DNA from: Nostoc sp. CHAB 5836
GTDB lineage: Bacteria > Cyanobacteriota > Cyanobacteriia > Cyanobacteriales > Nostocaceae
DNA length: 36,946 nt
Direction: 5' to 3'
NCBI RefSeq assembly: GCF_020829445.1
Contig: NZ_JAIVFV010000063.1
Coordinates: 1-36,946, forward strand
Within the stretch, counting starts at the first letter, position 1. Every line of letters starts with the position of its first letter. Positions 1 to 7,147 of the stretch are shown here, one piece after another. Position numbers and translations under genes: made by a program. The notes under the pieces are model-generated. The model had not been told where the DNA came from, searched no databases, and worked only from the letters and a program-made list of their open reading frames with translations.

Positions 1-1202
1 AAGACGAAGCTTGGTACAATCGGGGCATTGCGCTAGATAATTTAGGACGCTTTGAAGAAGCGATCGCATCCTACGACCAAGCACTGAAATTCAAACCAGA
101 TTACCACCAAGCTTGGTACAATCGGGGCTATGCGCTAGTTAATTTAGGACGCAGTGAAGAAGCGATCGCATCCTACGACCAAGCACTGAAATTTCAACCA
201 GATTTACACGAAGCTTGGTACAATCGGGGCTATGTGCTAGTTAATTTAGGACGCTTTGAAGAAGCGATCGCATCCTACGACCAAGCACTGAAATTCAAAC
301 CAGATTTACACGAAGCTTGGTACAATCGGGGCATTGCGCTACGTAATTTAGGACGCAGTGAAGAAGCGATCGCATCCTACGACCAAGCACTGAAATTTCA
401 ACCAGATAAAGACGAAGCTTGGTACAATCGGGGCATTGCGCTACGTAATTTAGGACGCAATGAAGAAGCGATCGCATCCTACGACCAAGCACTGAAATTT
501 CAACCAGATGACCACCTAGCTTGGAAAAATCGGGGCATTGCGCTACGTAATTTAGGACGCAATGAAGAAGCGATCGCATCCTACGACCAAGCACTGAAAT
601 TTCAACCAGATGACCACCTAGCTTGGAAAAATCGGGGCAATGCGCTAGTTGATTTAGGACGCAATGAAGAAGCGATCGCATCCTCCGATCAAGCACTGAA
701 ATTGAAACCAGATGACCACGAAGCTTGGAACAATCGGGGCTATGCACTAGTTAATTTAGGACGCAATGAAGAAGCGATCGCATCCTCCGACCAAGCACTG
801 AAATTTCAACCAGATTACCACCAAGCTTGGTACAATCGGGGCAATGCACTAGTTAATTTAGGACGGACTGAAGAAGCGATCGCATCCTACGACCAAGCAC
901 TGAAATTTCAACCAGATTTACACCAAGCTTGGTACAATCGGGGCTATGCGCTACGTAATTTAGGACGCAATGAAGAAGCGATCGCATCCTACGACCAAGC
1001 ACTGAAATTTCAACCAGATTTACACCAAGCTTGGTACAATAAAGCTTGCTGTTATGCTCTCCAAGGTAATATTGAGCAGGCACTAGAAAATCTACAACAA
1101 GCAATTAATCTGAATTCTGATCAATATCGAAAGATGGTAAAAACTGACTCAGATTTTGATGGTATCCGGGAAGATGAGCTGTTTCAAGCTTTAATTGAAT
1201 AA
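1..1202 (+). CDS. TPR-repeat protein, 3' part (5' end outside window)
   Basis: The reading frame is open from base 3, so the true start lies upstream; the GTG at 234 is merely an internal codon. The protein consists of tandem 34-residue tetratricopeptide repeats of the pattern AWYNRG.AL..LGR.EEAIASYDQALKF.PD. At the DNA level this is a 102-bp unit whose GCTTGG landmark recurs exactly every 102 bp from 9 to 1029, giving ten complete units. A divergent last repeat and a typical TPR-protein tail (FDGIREDELFQALIE) follow. Each unit carries a HIP1 octamer coding for the AIA of the TPR helix. TPR solenoids bind partner proteins, but the partner is unknown. No catalytic domain is visible in this part; an N-terminal domain may lie upstream. 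The near-identity of units suggests recent expansion by unequal recombination. Confidence 0.9.
   Translation, partial: DEAWYNRGIALDNLGRFEEAIASYDQALKFKPDYHQAWYNRGYALVNLGRSEEAIASYDQALKFQPDLHEAWYNRGYVLVNLGRFEEAIASYDQALKFKPDLHEAWYNRGIALRNLGRSEEAIASYDQALKFQPDKDEAWYNRGIALRNLGRNEEAIASYDQALKFQPDDHLAWKNRGIALRNLGRNEEAIASYDQALKFQPDDHLAWKNRGNALVDLGRNEEAIASSDQALKLKPDDHEAWNNRGYALVNLGRNEEAIASSDQALKFQPDYHQAWYNRGNALVNLGRTEEAIASYDQALKFQPDLHQAWYNRGYALRNLGRNEEAIASYDQALKFQPDLHQAWYNKACCYALQGNIEQALENLQQAINLNSDQYRKMVKTDSDFDGIREDELFQALIE
3..1034 (+). repeat. 102-bp direct tandem repeat encoding TPR units
   Basis: Ten head-to-tail copies of a 102-bp unit differ by only a few bases, mostly at the variable surface positions of the TPR (DYHQ, DLHE, DKDE, DDHL). 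Every copy contains GCGATCGC in the same place. Long antisense open frames across the region are artefacts of the repeat. Confidence 0.9.
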
Positions 1203-1353
1203 CCGCTATAAATATTAAACTAATGTAGCCATTCATGCAAGAATTTATGTAGCGATCGCCTTTAAACTTCCACTGAAAATATTCACTTAAATTAATAGCG
1301 ATGCGATAAATTACTAAATATAAATTCAACCCATCTTCAGGAAAAGAAATCAA

Positions 1354-1632
1354 ATGTCAGAAAACCTCCAAGAGCAAAAACAGCTATCTCTCAAAGAAAT
1401 TGCTAGCCTATCTTTGGCAGAACGTCACAAAATATTAGAACCTTTGATCGCCGCTACAGCCGAAGATTTTTTAAACAACCCGGAATTAACAGAATTTTCA
1501 GTTTTAGATGGTGAAGACTGGGAAACCGAGAATGACAACATAATTTATATGGAACAGCTCGAAAGCATCCGCAGCCATGAGGCTTTTTTGAACGGCTACG
1601 CACCGGAAGATGAAGGACTTTATGACGACTGA
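1354..1632 (+). CDS. Antitoxin-like small acidic protein, 92 aa
   Basis: This is a small acidic protein with the block SLAERHKILEPLIAATAEDF followed by an acidic tail. Proteins of this look are common in cyanobacteria, often next to toxin genes, but I cannot name the family with certainty. The start is the only ATG in a sensible place, preceded by GGAAAAGAA. An ATG overlaps the end of the gene (1622) and reads MTTEN before a stop, which could be the remnant of a translationally coupled toxin. It lies 29 bp upstream of a UPF0175 antitoxin gene on the same strand, so the two may form a small operon of addiction-type genes. Function is inferred from context only. Confidence 0.65.
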   Translation: MSENLQEQKQLSLKEIASLSLAERHKILEPLIAATAEDFLNNPELTEFSVLDGEDWETENDNIIYMEQLESIRSHEAFLNGYAPEDEGLYDD

Positions 1633-1661
1633 AAATTAAATGCGATTATCTTAAAAAAATC

Positions 1662-1913
1662 ATGTCACAACTTAAAATTGACTATCCAGAAACTTTGCCA
1701 GATGCGTTACAACAAACGCGAGAACAGTTTGAACAAGAAGCAAAAATGGCAATGGCAGTTAAACTATTTGAAATGAAACGTATTTCTTCTGGTTTAGCTG
1801 CACAGTTAGCAGGTATAGATAGGGTAACTTTTTTACTTAATTTACACCATTATAGTGTAGCGATGATTGATTTAACAGAAGAGGAACTTATATCTGATTT
1901 AGCGAATGCCTGA
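1662..1913 (+). CDS. UPF0175 family antitoxin-like protein, 83 aa
   Basis: The sequence matches the UPF0175 pattern: an N-terminal strand (LKIDYPETLPDAL), a helical region (EQEAKMAMAVKLFEMKRIS), then a helix-turn-helix-like block (SSGLAAQLAGIDRVTFLLNL) and the tail VAMIDLTEEEL. UPF0175 proteins usually pair with a DUF3368 PIN-fold toxin immediately downstream and are thought to be the DNA-binding antitoxins. Here the partner start codon (1906) overlaps the last codons of this gene, but the partner is broken (see the pseudogene). The antitoxin itself looks intact and full length, so it is now an orphan unless it serves another toxin elsewhere in the genome. Confidence 0.85.
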   Translation: MSQLKIDYPETLPDALQQTREQFEQEAKMAMAVKLFEMKRISSGLAAQLAGIDRVTFLLNLHHYSVAMIDLTEEELISDLANA

Positions 1914-2101
1914 AACTAATATATAGGACTCATATTTGATTGCGTGAAAAGATACGTAGGGTGTGTTAGCGACAGCGTAACGCACCAAACCCTTGATAAT
2001 GGTGCCGTACTCTCGTCTAACGCACCCTACAAATGCCCAATTTTGTTCAAAAATCAAACCGGATTCCTATAATTGTTATCAACACAGCACCACTTATTTC
2101 T
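1906..2101 (+). pseudogene. Remnant of DUF3368 PIN-fold toxin, interrupted by a MITE
   Basis: An ATG overlapping the UPF0175 stop reads MPETNI and then hits TAG inside an inserted element. On the far side of the element the sequence continues as IVINTAPLIS. Removing 148 bp (146-bp element plus one copy of the TA duplication) gives MPETNIIVINTAPLIS in frame, the characteristic N-terminus of DUF3368 toxins (VINTSPLI, whose Asn/Thr block precedes the PIN core). After about 16 codons the similarity ends at another interspersed repeat, so the catalytic acidic residues are absent. This is a dead toxin gene, not a short protein. Confidence 0.75.
1924..2069. mobile_element. 146-bp MITE with TA target duplication, inside toxin gene
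   Basis: The element has imperfect terminal inverted repeats, TAGGACTCATATTTGAT at the left and the complement of TAGGAATCCGGTTTGAT at the right, flanked by TA on both sides (1922-1923, 2070-2071). It has no coding capacity. TA duplication points to mobilisation by an IS630/Tc1-mariner-type transposase. Related ends occur at about 6100-6136. Confidence 0.75.
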
Positions 2102-2127
2102 AGGGAGCATCCCAAATGTGCAAAAGT

Positions 2128-2238
2128 ACTTGGCGATTGGAAATCGCGGCTACACAGGCGAAGTCCGCCTACGCGGACTATTTTAGAAACCCGCGTAGGC
2201 GGGTTTAGTTTGTGTAGCTGCGGTTTTAACCGCCAAGT
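2128..2238. repeat. 111-bp palindromic interspersed repeat
   Basis: The arms begin ACTTGGCGATTGGAAATCGC and end with the near-complement, GCGGTTTTAACCGCCAAGT. An inner palindrome carries GTCCGCCTACGCGGAC and CCCGCGTAGGCGGG. It folds into one long cruciform or hairpin. It ends three bases before the stop of the Uma2 gene and may act as a transcription barrier between the convergent genes. Confidence 0.7.
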
Positions 2239-2241
2239 TGC

Positions 2242-2871
2242 TTAAATTTTCTCCTTCACCCACTCTCGAAAATTCCGCGTCATTTTCATCACGCCAATTC
2301 TTTGACTTTCTTCTAAAAATCGAGCAATTTCAATTAAAGGCAATTGTGCAAAAATTGGCGAATTATTGCACTCTATATATTGTCCTTGTTGCAGTTGGTA
2401 AATATACAGCACACCTTCGTCATAACGCCAAAGTTCCATAACACCTAAAGACGCATAAATATCAAATTTATTCAGCGAAGAACTTGTTAAATCTATTTCT
2501 ACTACTAAATCCGGTGCTGGGTCACGGTTCAAATCAATTTCTGATTTGTTCCTCACCAACGCTTCATTGCGAATATAGTAACTGCTATCTGGTTCCGTAC
2601 CACGCCGCAAATCTTCCCGTCTAAAGGTTGTAGAACCCGCAGGTACAATTTCTAAATTCAACTCTTCGGCAAGCACAAAAATCAAACGTTCAATTAAACA
2701 TTTCCAATACTCATGGGAAAAAAGTGGGGTCATAATTTCCAGCATTCCTTGGTCATAGGTGATGCGAGAGGTTCTATTCTCTCCCATCTCAGCTAGCATG
2801 GTTTCAAAAGTCTGCCAGCTGATATTTCTCAATACAGCCCTTTGTTCTGAAGCGGCGCGTGTTGTTACCAT
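2242..2871 (-). CDS. Uma2 family protein (PD-(D/E)XK-like endonuclease fold), 209 aa
   Basis: The layout is that of the Uma2 (former DUF820) family, which is hugely expanded in cyanobacteria: N-terminal TYDQGMLEIMTPLFSHE, then EIVPAGSTTFRR, GTEPDSSYYI with Asp95, DLVVEID with Asp121 and Glu125, and IYASLGVMELWRY. The acidic residues and the following Lys correspond to a restriction-endonuclease-like active site. The family is predicted to be nuclease-like, but a biological role has not been settled. Length is typical (about 190-210 aa). It is transcribed divergently from hflX and convergent with the damaged toxin locus. Confidence 0.88.
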   Translation of the reverse strand: MVTTRAASEQRAVLRNISWQTFETMLAEMGENRTSRITYDQGMLEIMTPLFSHEYWKCLIERLIFVLAEELNLEIVPAGSTTFRREDLRRGTEPDSSYYIRNEALVRNKSEIDLNRDPAPDLVVEIDLTSSSLNKFDIYASLGVMELWRYDEGVLYIYQLQQGQYIECNNSPIFAQLPLIEIARFLEESQRIGVMKMTRNFREWVKEKI

Positions 2872-3033
2872 TGCTCGATTTGTGGGTTACTACCACCAAA
2901 ATAACGTCAAATAAATACCCACCGTGAACTAATTCCCAATGCATCCCTCAAAGGACAGAGATAGGAGCCTAAACCCTGTTGTAAAATAGACATATAAGGA
3001 TTCGGGGGGCCATTTAACTGGTCATAAACGCCT

Positions 3034-4779
3034 ATAGAAACTATCTTTGGAAATCTCCAAGGTCTGAAGTCCAGCCAGCTGAAACAACTACAGCGACTGT
3101 ACCACCAGCGCATACCAGGCGATCGCATCACCACGCCTGATTTCTCCCAGCGTCTGGCAGCAATTAGCACAGAAGTCAATCAGCCTGTGTGCGCCTACAT
3201 CAACCGTCGCGGCCAAGTGATTCGCGTCGGGGTAGGTACACCGCGCCAAACACAAATACCACCGATGGAATTGCCCCGTTACGGTGCAGAGCGACTCAGT
3301 GGTATTCGTTGTATTGCCACCCATCTGAAGCCAGAACCGCCCAATGAAGCGGCTCTCACGGCAATGGCACTACAACGCTTAGATGCCCTAGTTGTCCTAA
3401 ATATAACTGGAACGGGATTTACACGCAGAGGAGGCGGCGCGACTGGGTATGTCAAAGAAGCTTATCTAGCTCATCTGACACCCCAAGAGTCCCGCACCCT
3501 GATTACTAGTCCTGCTACTTCCAAGCTAGAGGAAAGCCAATTCCAATCCCCAAGTTGGAATATATCGCCACCTCTGGACTTGGATGATTTGGCAGACCAG
3601 GATTTAGTAGACTTGGTAGAAAATCTGGAAGCGGAATTTCAACGGGAATTTATCGCCCAGGAAGTAGATGCTGACCACGATCGCGTGCTAATTGTGGGGC
3701 TAATGACCAGTGAGATAACTCCCCTACAATTCCAAGACACCCTAGTAGAATTGGCACGTTTAGTTGATACTGCCGGGGGAGATGTATTACAGACAATACA
3801 ACAAAAGCGATCGCGCATTCATCCCCAGACTGTAGTTGGCGAAGGTAAGGTACAAGAAATTGCCCTAACTGCCCAAACACTAGGAGTCAATCTCGTCGTC
3901 TTTGACCGCGACCTCTCCCCCTCCCAAGTCCGCAACTTAGAAATGCAAATTGGTATCCGGGTCGTTGACCGCACCGAAGTTATTTTAGATATCTTTGCCC
4001 AACGCGCTCAATCCCGTGCTGGTAAATTGCAAGTAGAACTAGCACAACTAGAATATATGCAGCCGCGACTAGCTGGTAGAGGTCGCACCATGTCCCGATT
4101 GGGTGGTGGTATTGGAACTCGTGGCCCTGGTGAAACCAAATTAGAAACTGAACGCCGTGCCATTGGGCAGCGTATTTCCCGACTGCAAAAAGAAGTAACC
4201 CAGTTGCAAGCCCATCGTTCACGGTTACGGCAACGAAGGCAGCATCGAGAAGTTCCCTCAGTGGCTTTGGTTGGATATACCAACGCTGGTAAGTCCACTT
4301 TGCTGAACGCTCTCACTAACGCAGAAGTTTATACAGCCGACCAGCTATTTGCGACTCTCGATCCCACCACGCGCCGTCTGGTAATTCCTCATGGCGAAAC
4401 AGATGAACATCAGGAAATTCTGATTACAGATACAGTAGGGTTTATACACGAATTGCCTGCATCATTAATGGATGCCTTCCGCGCCACCTTGGAGGAAGTC
4501 ACAGAAGCCGATGCCCTACTACACTTGGTAGATTTGTCTCACCCCGCTTGGTTGCGTCATATTCGCTCAGTCAGAGAAATCCTGGCGCAAATGCCAATAA
4601 CTCCTGGCCCCGCGCTAGTTGTTTTTAACAAGATTGATCAAGCCGATAGTGAGACACTGGCTCTAGCTAGAGAAGAATTTCCTTTAGCGGTGTTTATTTC
4701 TGCGAGTCAGCGCTTGGGATTAGAAACCCTACGTCAACGCCTTGCCAAGCTAATTGAATACGCCGTTGACACTAGATAA
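3034..4779 (+). CDS. hflX: GTPase HflX, apparent ATA start
   Basis: HflX is a ribosome-associated GTPase that splits stalled 70S ribosomes. The G1 motif GYTNAGKST (414-422), G3 DTVGF (466-470) and G4 NKID (532-535) are all present. A glycine-rich linker (GRGRTMSRLGGGIGTRGPGETK) and a coiled region precede the G domain. The protein is about 580 aa, longer than the roughly 430 aa of enterobacteria, because of an N-terminal domain typical of cyanobacteria. The first canonical start (GTG 3187) would remove about 50 residues, ETIFGNLQGLKSSQLKQLQR onward, which look conserved. In-frame TAA at 3025 leaves only ACG CCT ATA before them, so the original ATG seems to be ATA. The stop TAA is shared with a MITE end. 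Confidence 0.9.
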   Translation: METIFGNLQGLKSSQLKQLQRLYHQRIPGDRITTPDFSQRLAAISTEVNQPVCAYINRRGQVIRVGVGTPRQTQIPPMELPRYGAERLSGIRCIATHLKPEPPNEAALTAMALQRLDALVVLNITGTGFTRRGGGATGYVKEAYLAHLTPQESRTLITSPATSKLEESQFQSPSWNISPPLDLDDLADQDLVDLVENLEAEFQREFIAQEVDADHDRVLIVGLMTSEITPLQFQDTLVELARLVDTAGGDVLQTIQQKRSRIHPQTVVGEGKVQEIALTAQTLGVNLVVFDRDLSPSQVRNLEMQIGIRVVDRTEVILDIFAQRAQSRAGKLQVELAQLEYMQPRLAGRGRTMSRLGGGIGTRGPGETKLETERRAIGQRISRLQKEVTQLQAHRSRLRQRRQHREVPSVALVGYTNAGKSTLLNALTNAEVYTADQLFATLDPTTRRLVIPHGETDEHQEILITDTVGFIHELPASLMDAFRATLEEVTEADALLHLVDLSHPAWLRHIRSVREILAQMPITPGPALVVFNKIDQADSETLALAREEFPLAVFISASQRLGLETLRQRLAKLIEYAVDTR

Positions 4780-4905
4780 GTAGGTCGGCGCAATTAAAGT
4801 TAACTGGCTAAGGCTGTCATTTGTCATTGGTCATTTGTCATTAGTAAGGGTTTTAAGCTTATTTACGTTTCGTAACATAATTGAGTTTTTTCGCACTAAC
4901 GTACT
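4779..4905. mobile_element. 127-bp TA-target MITE at the hflX stop codon (copy A)
   Basis: Termini are AGTAGGTCGGCGCAATTAAAG at the left and the complement of AGTACGTTAGTGCGA at the right, flanked by TA (4777-4778, 4906-4907). The interior has ACTGGCTAAGGCTGTCA, TCATTTG heptamers and TTACGTTTCGTAA. Without it hflX would read AGA TAA GCG, so it inserted into the TA of the stop codon and its own first A rebuilds TAA. Related copies lie at 6715, 19263 and 28363. Confidence 0.8.
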
Positions 4906-4939
4906 TAAGCGTTGGAATTTAACATATTTTGAATTCGAC

Positions 4940-4970
4940 AAAGCTCAGTATTATTACTGAGCTTTTTGTG
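4940..4970 (+). terminator. Rho-independent terminator downstream of hflX
   Basis: A perfect 11-bp stem, AAAGCTCAGTA with TACTGAGCTTT, has a TTAT loop and runs into T-rich sequence. It lies beyond the MITE, about 160 bp after hflX, and probably was the native hflX terminator. Confidence 0.75.
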
Positions 4971-5150
4971 TATATCAAGCTGAAAATGAAGTATTATTGA
5001 AGATAGAGTCTGTATTAGAGACAACCTGTTATTCCGTGTTTAGAGTGGTGTAAAGCTTTTATTGAGCGCTTTTGACTTTGATGGGTGGCAAGCAGCAAAT
5101 TCCCATCTGAAAAACTAAGTCTCACCATTCTATTTCACTTACCGATTAAC

Positions 5151-5915
5151 ATGAAAAATCTTTTTTCAACTTCAGCAGTACCATTCTTTTTGGCTGCAAC
5201 TGCCGTTGTAATATCATCCTCTGCTTTTTCCCCTGCCCATGCTGCTTCCTTTACATATAACCTGGATTGCGTTATCTCTGGAACTGTAGGTACACAAAGC
5301 TATTCTGGTGGAAGTACCTGTGCGAAAGTAGACACGTCTTTTGGGACGCTTACCATTAAGGACAATGGGACTGATGCAAAAAAAGTAGATGTTGTCATCG
5401 ACCTAGCAGGAACAAAAAAGCATAAAATTCAAACATTTTATTTGAATTACAATGACAGCAAATTTAATAATAATACCTTGTTTCAAATATCGGCAGCTTC
5501 ACCTTATGCTATGGGCACTAACCCCATTACAGTAAAGGAAAACAACCAAAAACCAGCTGGCTATCAAGGTAAATTAGATTTAAATATTAACCCATCATCG
5601 ACTGGCGCAACCAATGATGGCTTCACTGCCACAATTTCACTGAATAATGTTGATCTCAATGTCGCAGACTTTAATTTTAAAGATACTCTCAATCAAATAT
5701 TCGCGGCAGTTCACATAGGAAATTACGGTAATAACCCAGGAGTTTCTGGTGCTAATTCAATCTGGGTAGGGTCGAGTTCTTATTATCAGGCTCCACCTAA
5801 AATTAAATATGTGCCTGAGCCAAGGATAACAATTGCTCTAGCTTTATTTGCTCTGGGTGCATTGGCACTCATCAAAAAAACAAACAGTCTGCAAAGCAGT
5901 CAGCAACACTGTTGA
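5151..5915 (+). CDS. PEP-CTERM sorting-signal protein, secreted, 254 aa
   Basis: The start chosen is the ATG giving MKNLFSTSAVPFFLAATAVV; an in-frame ATG 66 bp upstream would put a non-signal segment in front. A signal peptide ends near AHAASF. The mature part is rich in Asn, Thr and Gly and predicted beta-rich (DFNFKDTLNQIFAAVHIGNY). The C-terminus has the tripartite PEP-CTERM signal: VPEP, a hydrophobic helix (ITIALALFALGALALI), then KK. Such proteins are processed by exosortase and attached or exported to the envelope or extracellular matrix. The specific role is unknown. It stands alone between hflX and the glutaredoxin gene, with repeats on both sides. Confidence 0.8.
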   Translation: MKNLFSTSAVPFFLAATAVVISSSAFSPAHAASFTYNLDCVISGTVGTQSYSGGSTCAKVDTSFGTLTIKDNGTDAKKVDVVIDLAGTKKHKIQTFYLNYNDSKFNNNTLFQISAASPYAMGTNPITVKENNQKPAGYQGKLDLNINPSSTGATNDGFTATISLNNVDLNVADFNFKDTLNQIFAAVHIGNYGNNPGVSGANSIWVGSSSYYQAPPKIKYVPEPRITIALALFALGALALIKKTNSLQSSQQHC

Positions 5916-5989
5916 TTCAACTTGGGTGATGTGTTACGCACCACACGCTTGGAATGGTGCGTTACGCTCTGCTAACACACCGACTACTA

Positions 5990-6080
5990 GACATAGGAGT
6001 AAAATTAAATATGCGTTACCCAGAACCCTTGTAGAGACGTAGCACTGCTACGTCTCTACATTTTTTTTCACTCCTATGTC
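5990..6080 (+). mobile_element. 91-bp MITE with central 29-bp palindrome
   Basis: Inverted ends GACATAGGAGT and ACTCCTATGTC are flanked by TA at 5988-5989 and 6081-6082. The core holds ATGCGTTACCCAGAACCCTT and a near-perfect palindrome GTAGAGACGTAGCA/TGCTACGTCTCTAC. The same core with different ends occurs inverted at 29915-29999. Confidence 0.75.
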
Positions 6081-6099
6081 TACTAAGATTTTTTCATAA

Positions 6100-6136
6100 A
6101 TCAAATATGATTCCTATATATAGGATTCATATCAAT
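6100..6136. repeat. Head-to-head pair of MITE ends
   Basis: A near-palindrome reads ATCAAATATGATTCCTATA then TATAGGATTCATATCAAT. Each half matches the ends of the 146-bp element at 1924-2069. It could be a minimal deletion derivative or two abutting insertions. Confidence 0.55.
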
Positions 6137-6179
6137 ACTGCGTAGGTTTTGAAAATTTGTAGGTTGTGTTGAAGGTCGT

Positions 6180-6214
6180 GAAACCCAACAAAGAGAAAGA
6201 AAATGTTGGGTTTC
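6180..6214. repeat. Hairpin GAAACCCAACA / TGTTGGGTTTC
   Basis: An 11-bp perfect stem has a 13-base A/G-rich loop between the PEP-CTERM gene and the glutaredoxin gene. There is no U-tract, so it is not a classical terminator. Similar motifs are widespread repeats in cyanobacterial intergenic DNA. Confidence 0.5.
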
Positions 6215-6371
6215 GTTGCTCAACCCAGGGAGCATCCCAATGCAAGCTTAAATCTTTTCCTCACCCCCAGCCCCTCTCCCATCTTTGGGAGAGGGGAGGT
6301 ATAATGCTAGTTCCCCACTTCTAGGACGGGGTTTCTACCCAATATTTCGATGACATTAATTTGAGGACATC

Positions 6372-6644
6372 ATGGCTGCAAAAGTAGAAATTTACACTTG
6401 GAAAACTTGCCCGTTTTGCATTCGTGCCAAAAGTTTGCTGAAGAACAAAGGCGTTGAATTTACCGAATACAGTATTGATGGAGATGAGGCAGCCAGAAAT
6501 CAAATGGCTCAAAGAGCAAATGGACGACGCTCTGTACCGCAAATTTTTATCAATGATCACCATATAGGTGGTTGTGATGATATTCACGCTTTAGATAGTC
6601 AAGGCAAGCTGGATGAGCTACTAACTTCTGGCAATAGCGTGTAG
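6372..6644 (+). CDS. grxC: Glutaredoxin 3 (GrxC type)
   Basis: This is a dithiol glutaredoxin that uses glutathione to reduce protein disulfides and mixed disulfides in the cytosol. The 90-residue protein has the dithiol active site CPFC (residues 15-18, WKTCPFCIRAKSLL), the cis-Pro loop SVPQIF, and the glutathione-binding GGCDD motif. The start ATG follows GAGGACATC. In cyanobacteria this gene commonly precedes gshB, as here, consistent with a glutathione unit. The 503-bp gap between them, with an inserted MITE, means co-transcription cannot be assumed in this genome. Confidence 0.93.
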   Translation: MAAKVEIYTWKTCPFCIRAKSLLKNKGVEFTEYSIDGDEAARNQMAQRANGRRSVPQIFINDHHIGGCDDIHALDSQGKLDELLTSGNSV

Positions 6645-6714
6645 TACCGCAAGGCGGAAGTCACTCATTCACCCATGCTTGAATTTTAGGCTTTCTGGCT
6701 GTAATGAAATGGTA

Positions 6715-6841
6715 GGTAGGTCGGCACGATTAAAGCTAACTGGCTAAAGCTGTCATTTGTCCTTTGTCATTGGTCATTAGTAAAAATTTTAAGCCTATTT
6801 ACGTTTCGTAATATACTTTGATTTTTTGGCACCAACTTACT
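6715..6841. mobile_element. 127-bp TA-target MITE between grxC and gshB (copy B)
   Basis: This copy has the same family and length as the one at 4779-4905, and both share ACTGGCTAA(A/G)GCTGTCATTTG and TTACGTTTCGTAATATA. Flanking TA lies at 6713-6714 and 6842-6843. It is the only copy of the four not touching a stop codon. Confidence 0.75.
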
Positions 6842-7147
6842 TAGGTACATCTGTATTGCGATCGCTAGCGACAAGCCGCTACAAATTAAAGGAGGGAGGC
6901 TTTGAACAAAGCTTGGGGGTTTAATTCCCCAGCAATATAGGCAGCACGGTTTTGTGTCGGGGTTAAATCCTCGTTACAAAAAGTAATTGCGTTAGCGACG
7001 TAGGAGCGTCATGGGCGAAAAAGCGAATTATTTTAATTTTCCCCCTTGCCTCCAAGGGTTGGGCTTAAGTTTGAGAGAAAGTCGCACATGGCGTAAGAGA
7101 TAATAATTGAATAACCATTTAATTTCTTGGTGATTGAGGTATAAAGG
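6842..7147 (+). other. Gap before gshB with consecutive stem-loops
   Basis: No gene is seen. It contains a HIP1 site and three neighbouring short hairpins: GGCTTTG/CAAAGC (about 6898), TTGGGG/CCCCAG (about 6913-6931), and CGGGG/CCTCG around TTAAAT (about 6958-6973). The rest (to 7147) contains T-rich and C-rich sequence leading to the GTG of gshB. It could be a structured leader, or degraded mobile DNA. Confidence 0.35.

Noticed and set aside
295..1104. Long minus-strand open frames opposite the TPR array
   Set aside because: They repeat with the same 102-bp period and come from the coding repeat on the plus strand.
2033..2245. 70-codon plus-strand frame beginning MPNFVQKSNRI
   Set aside because: Its start lies inside the MITE and its end inside a palindromic repeat; only the IVINTAPLIS part is meaningful, as a toxin remnant.
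6900..6980. tRNA-like T-arms before gshB
   Set aside because: No acceptor, D or anticodon stem can be built around them.
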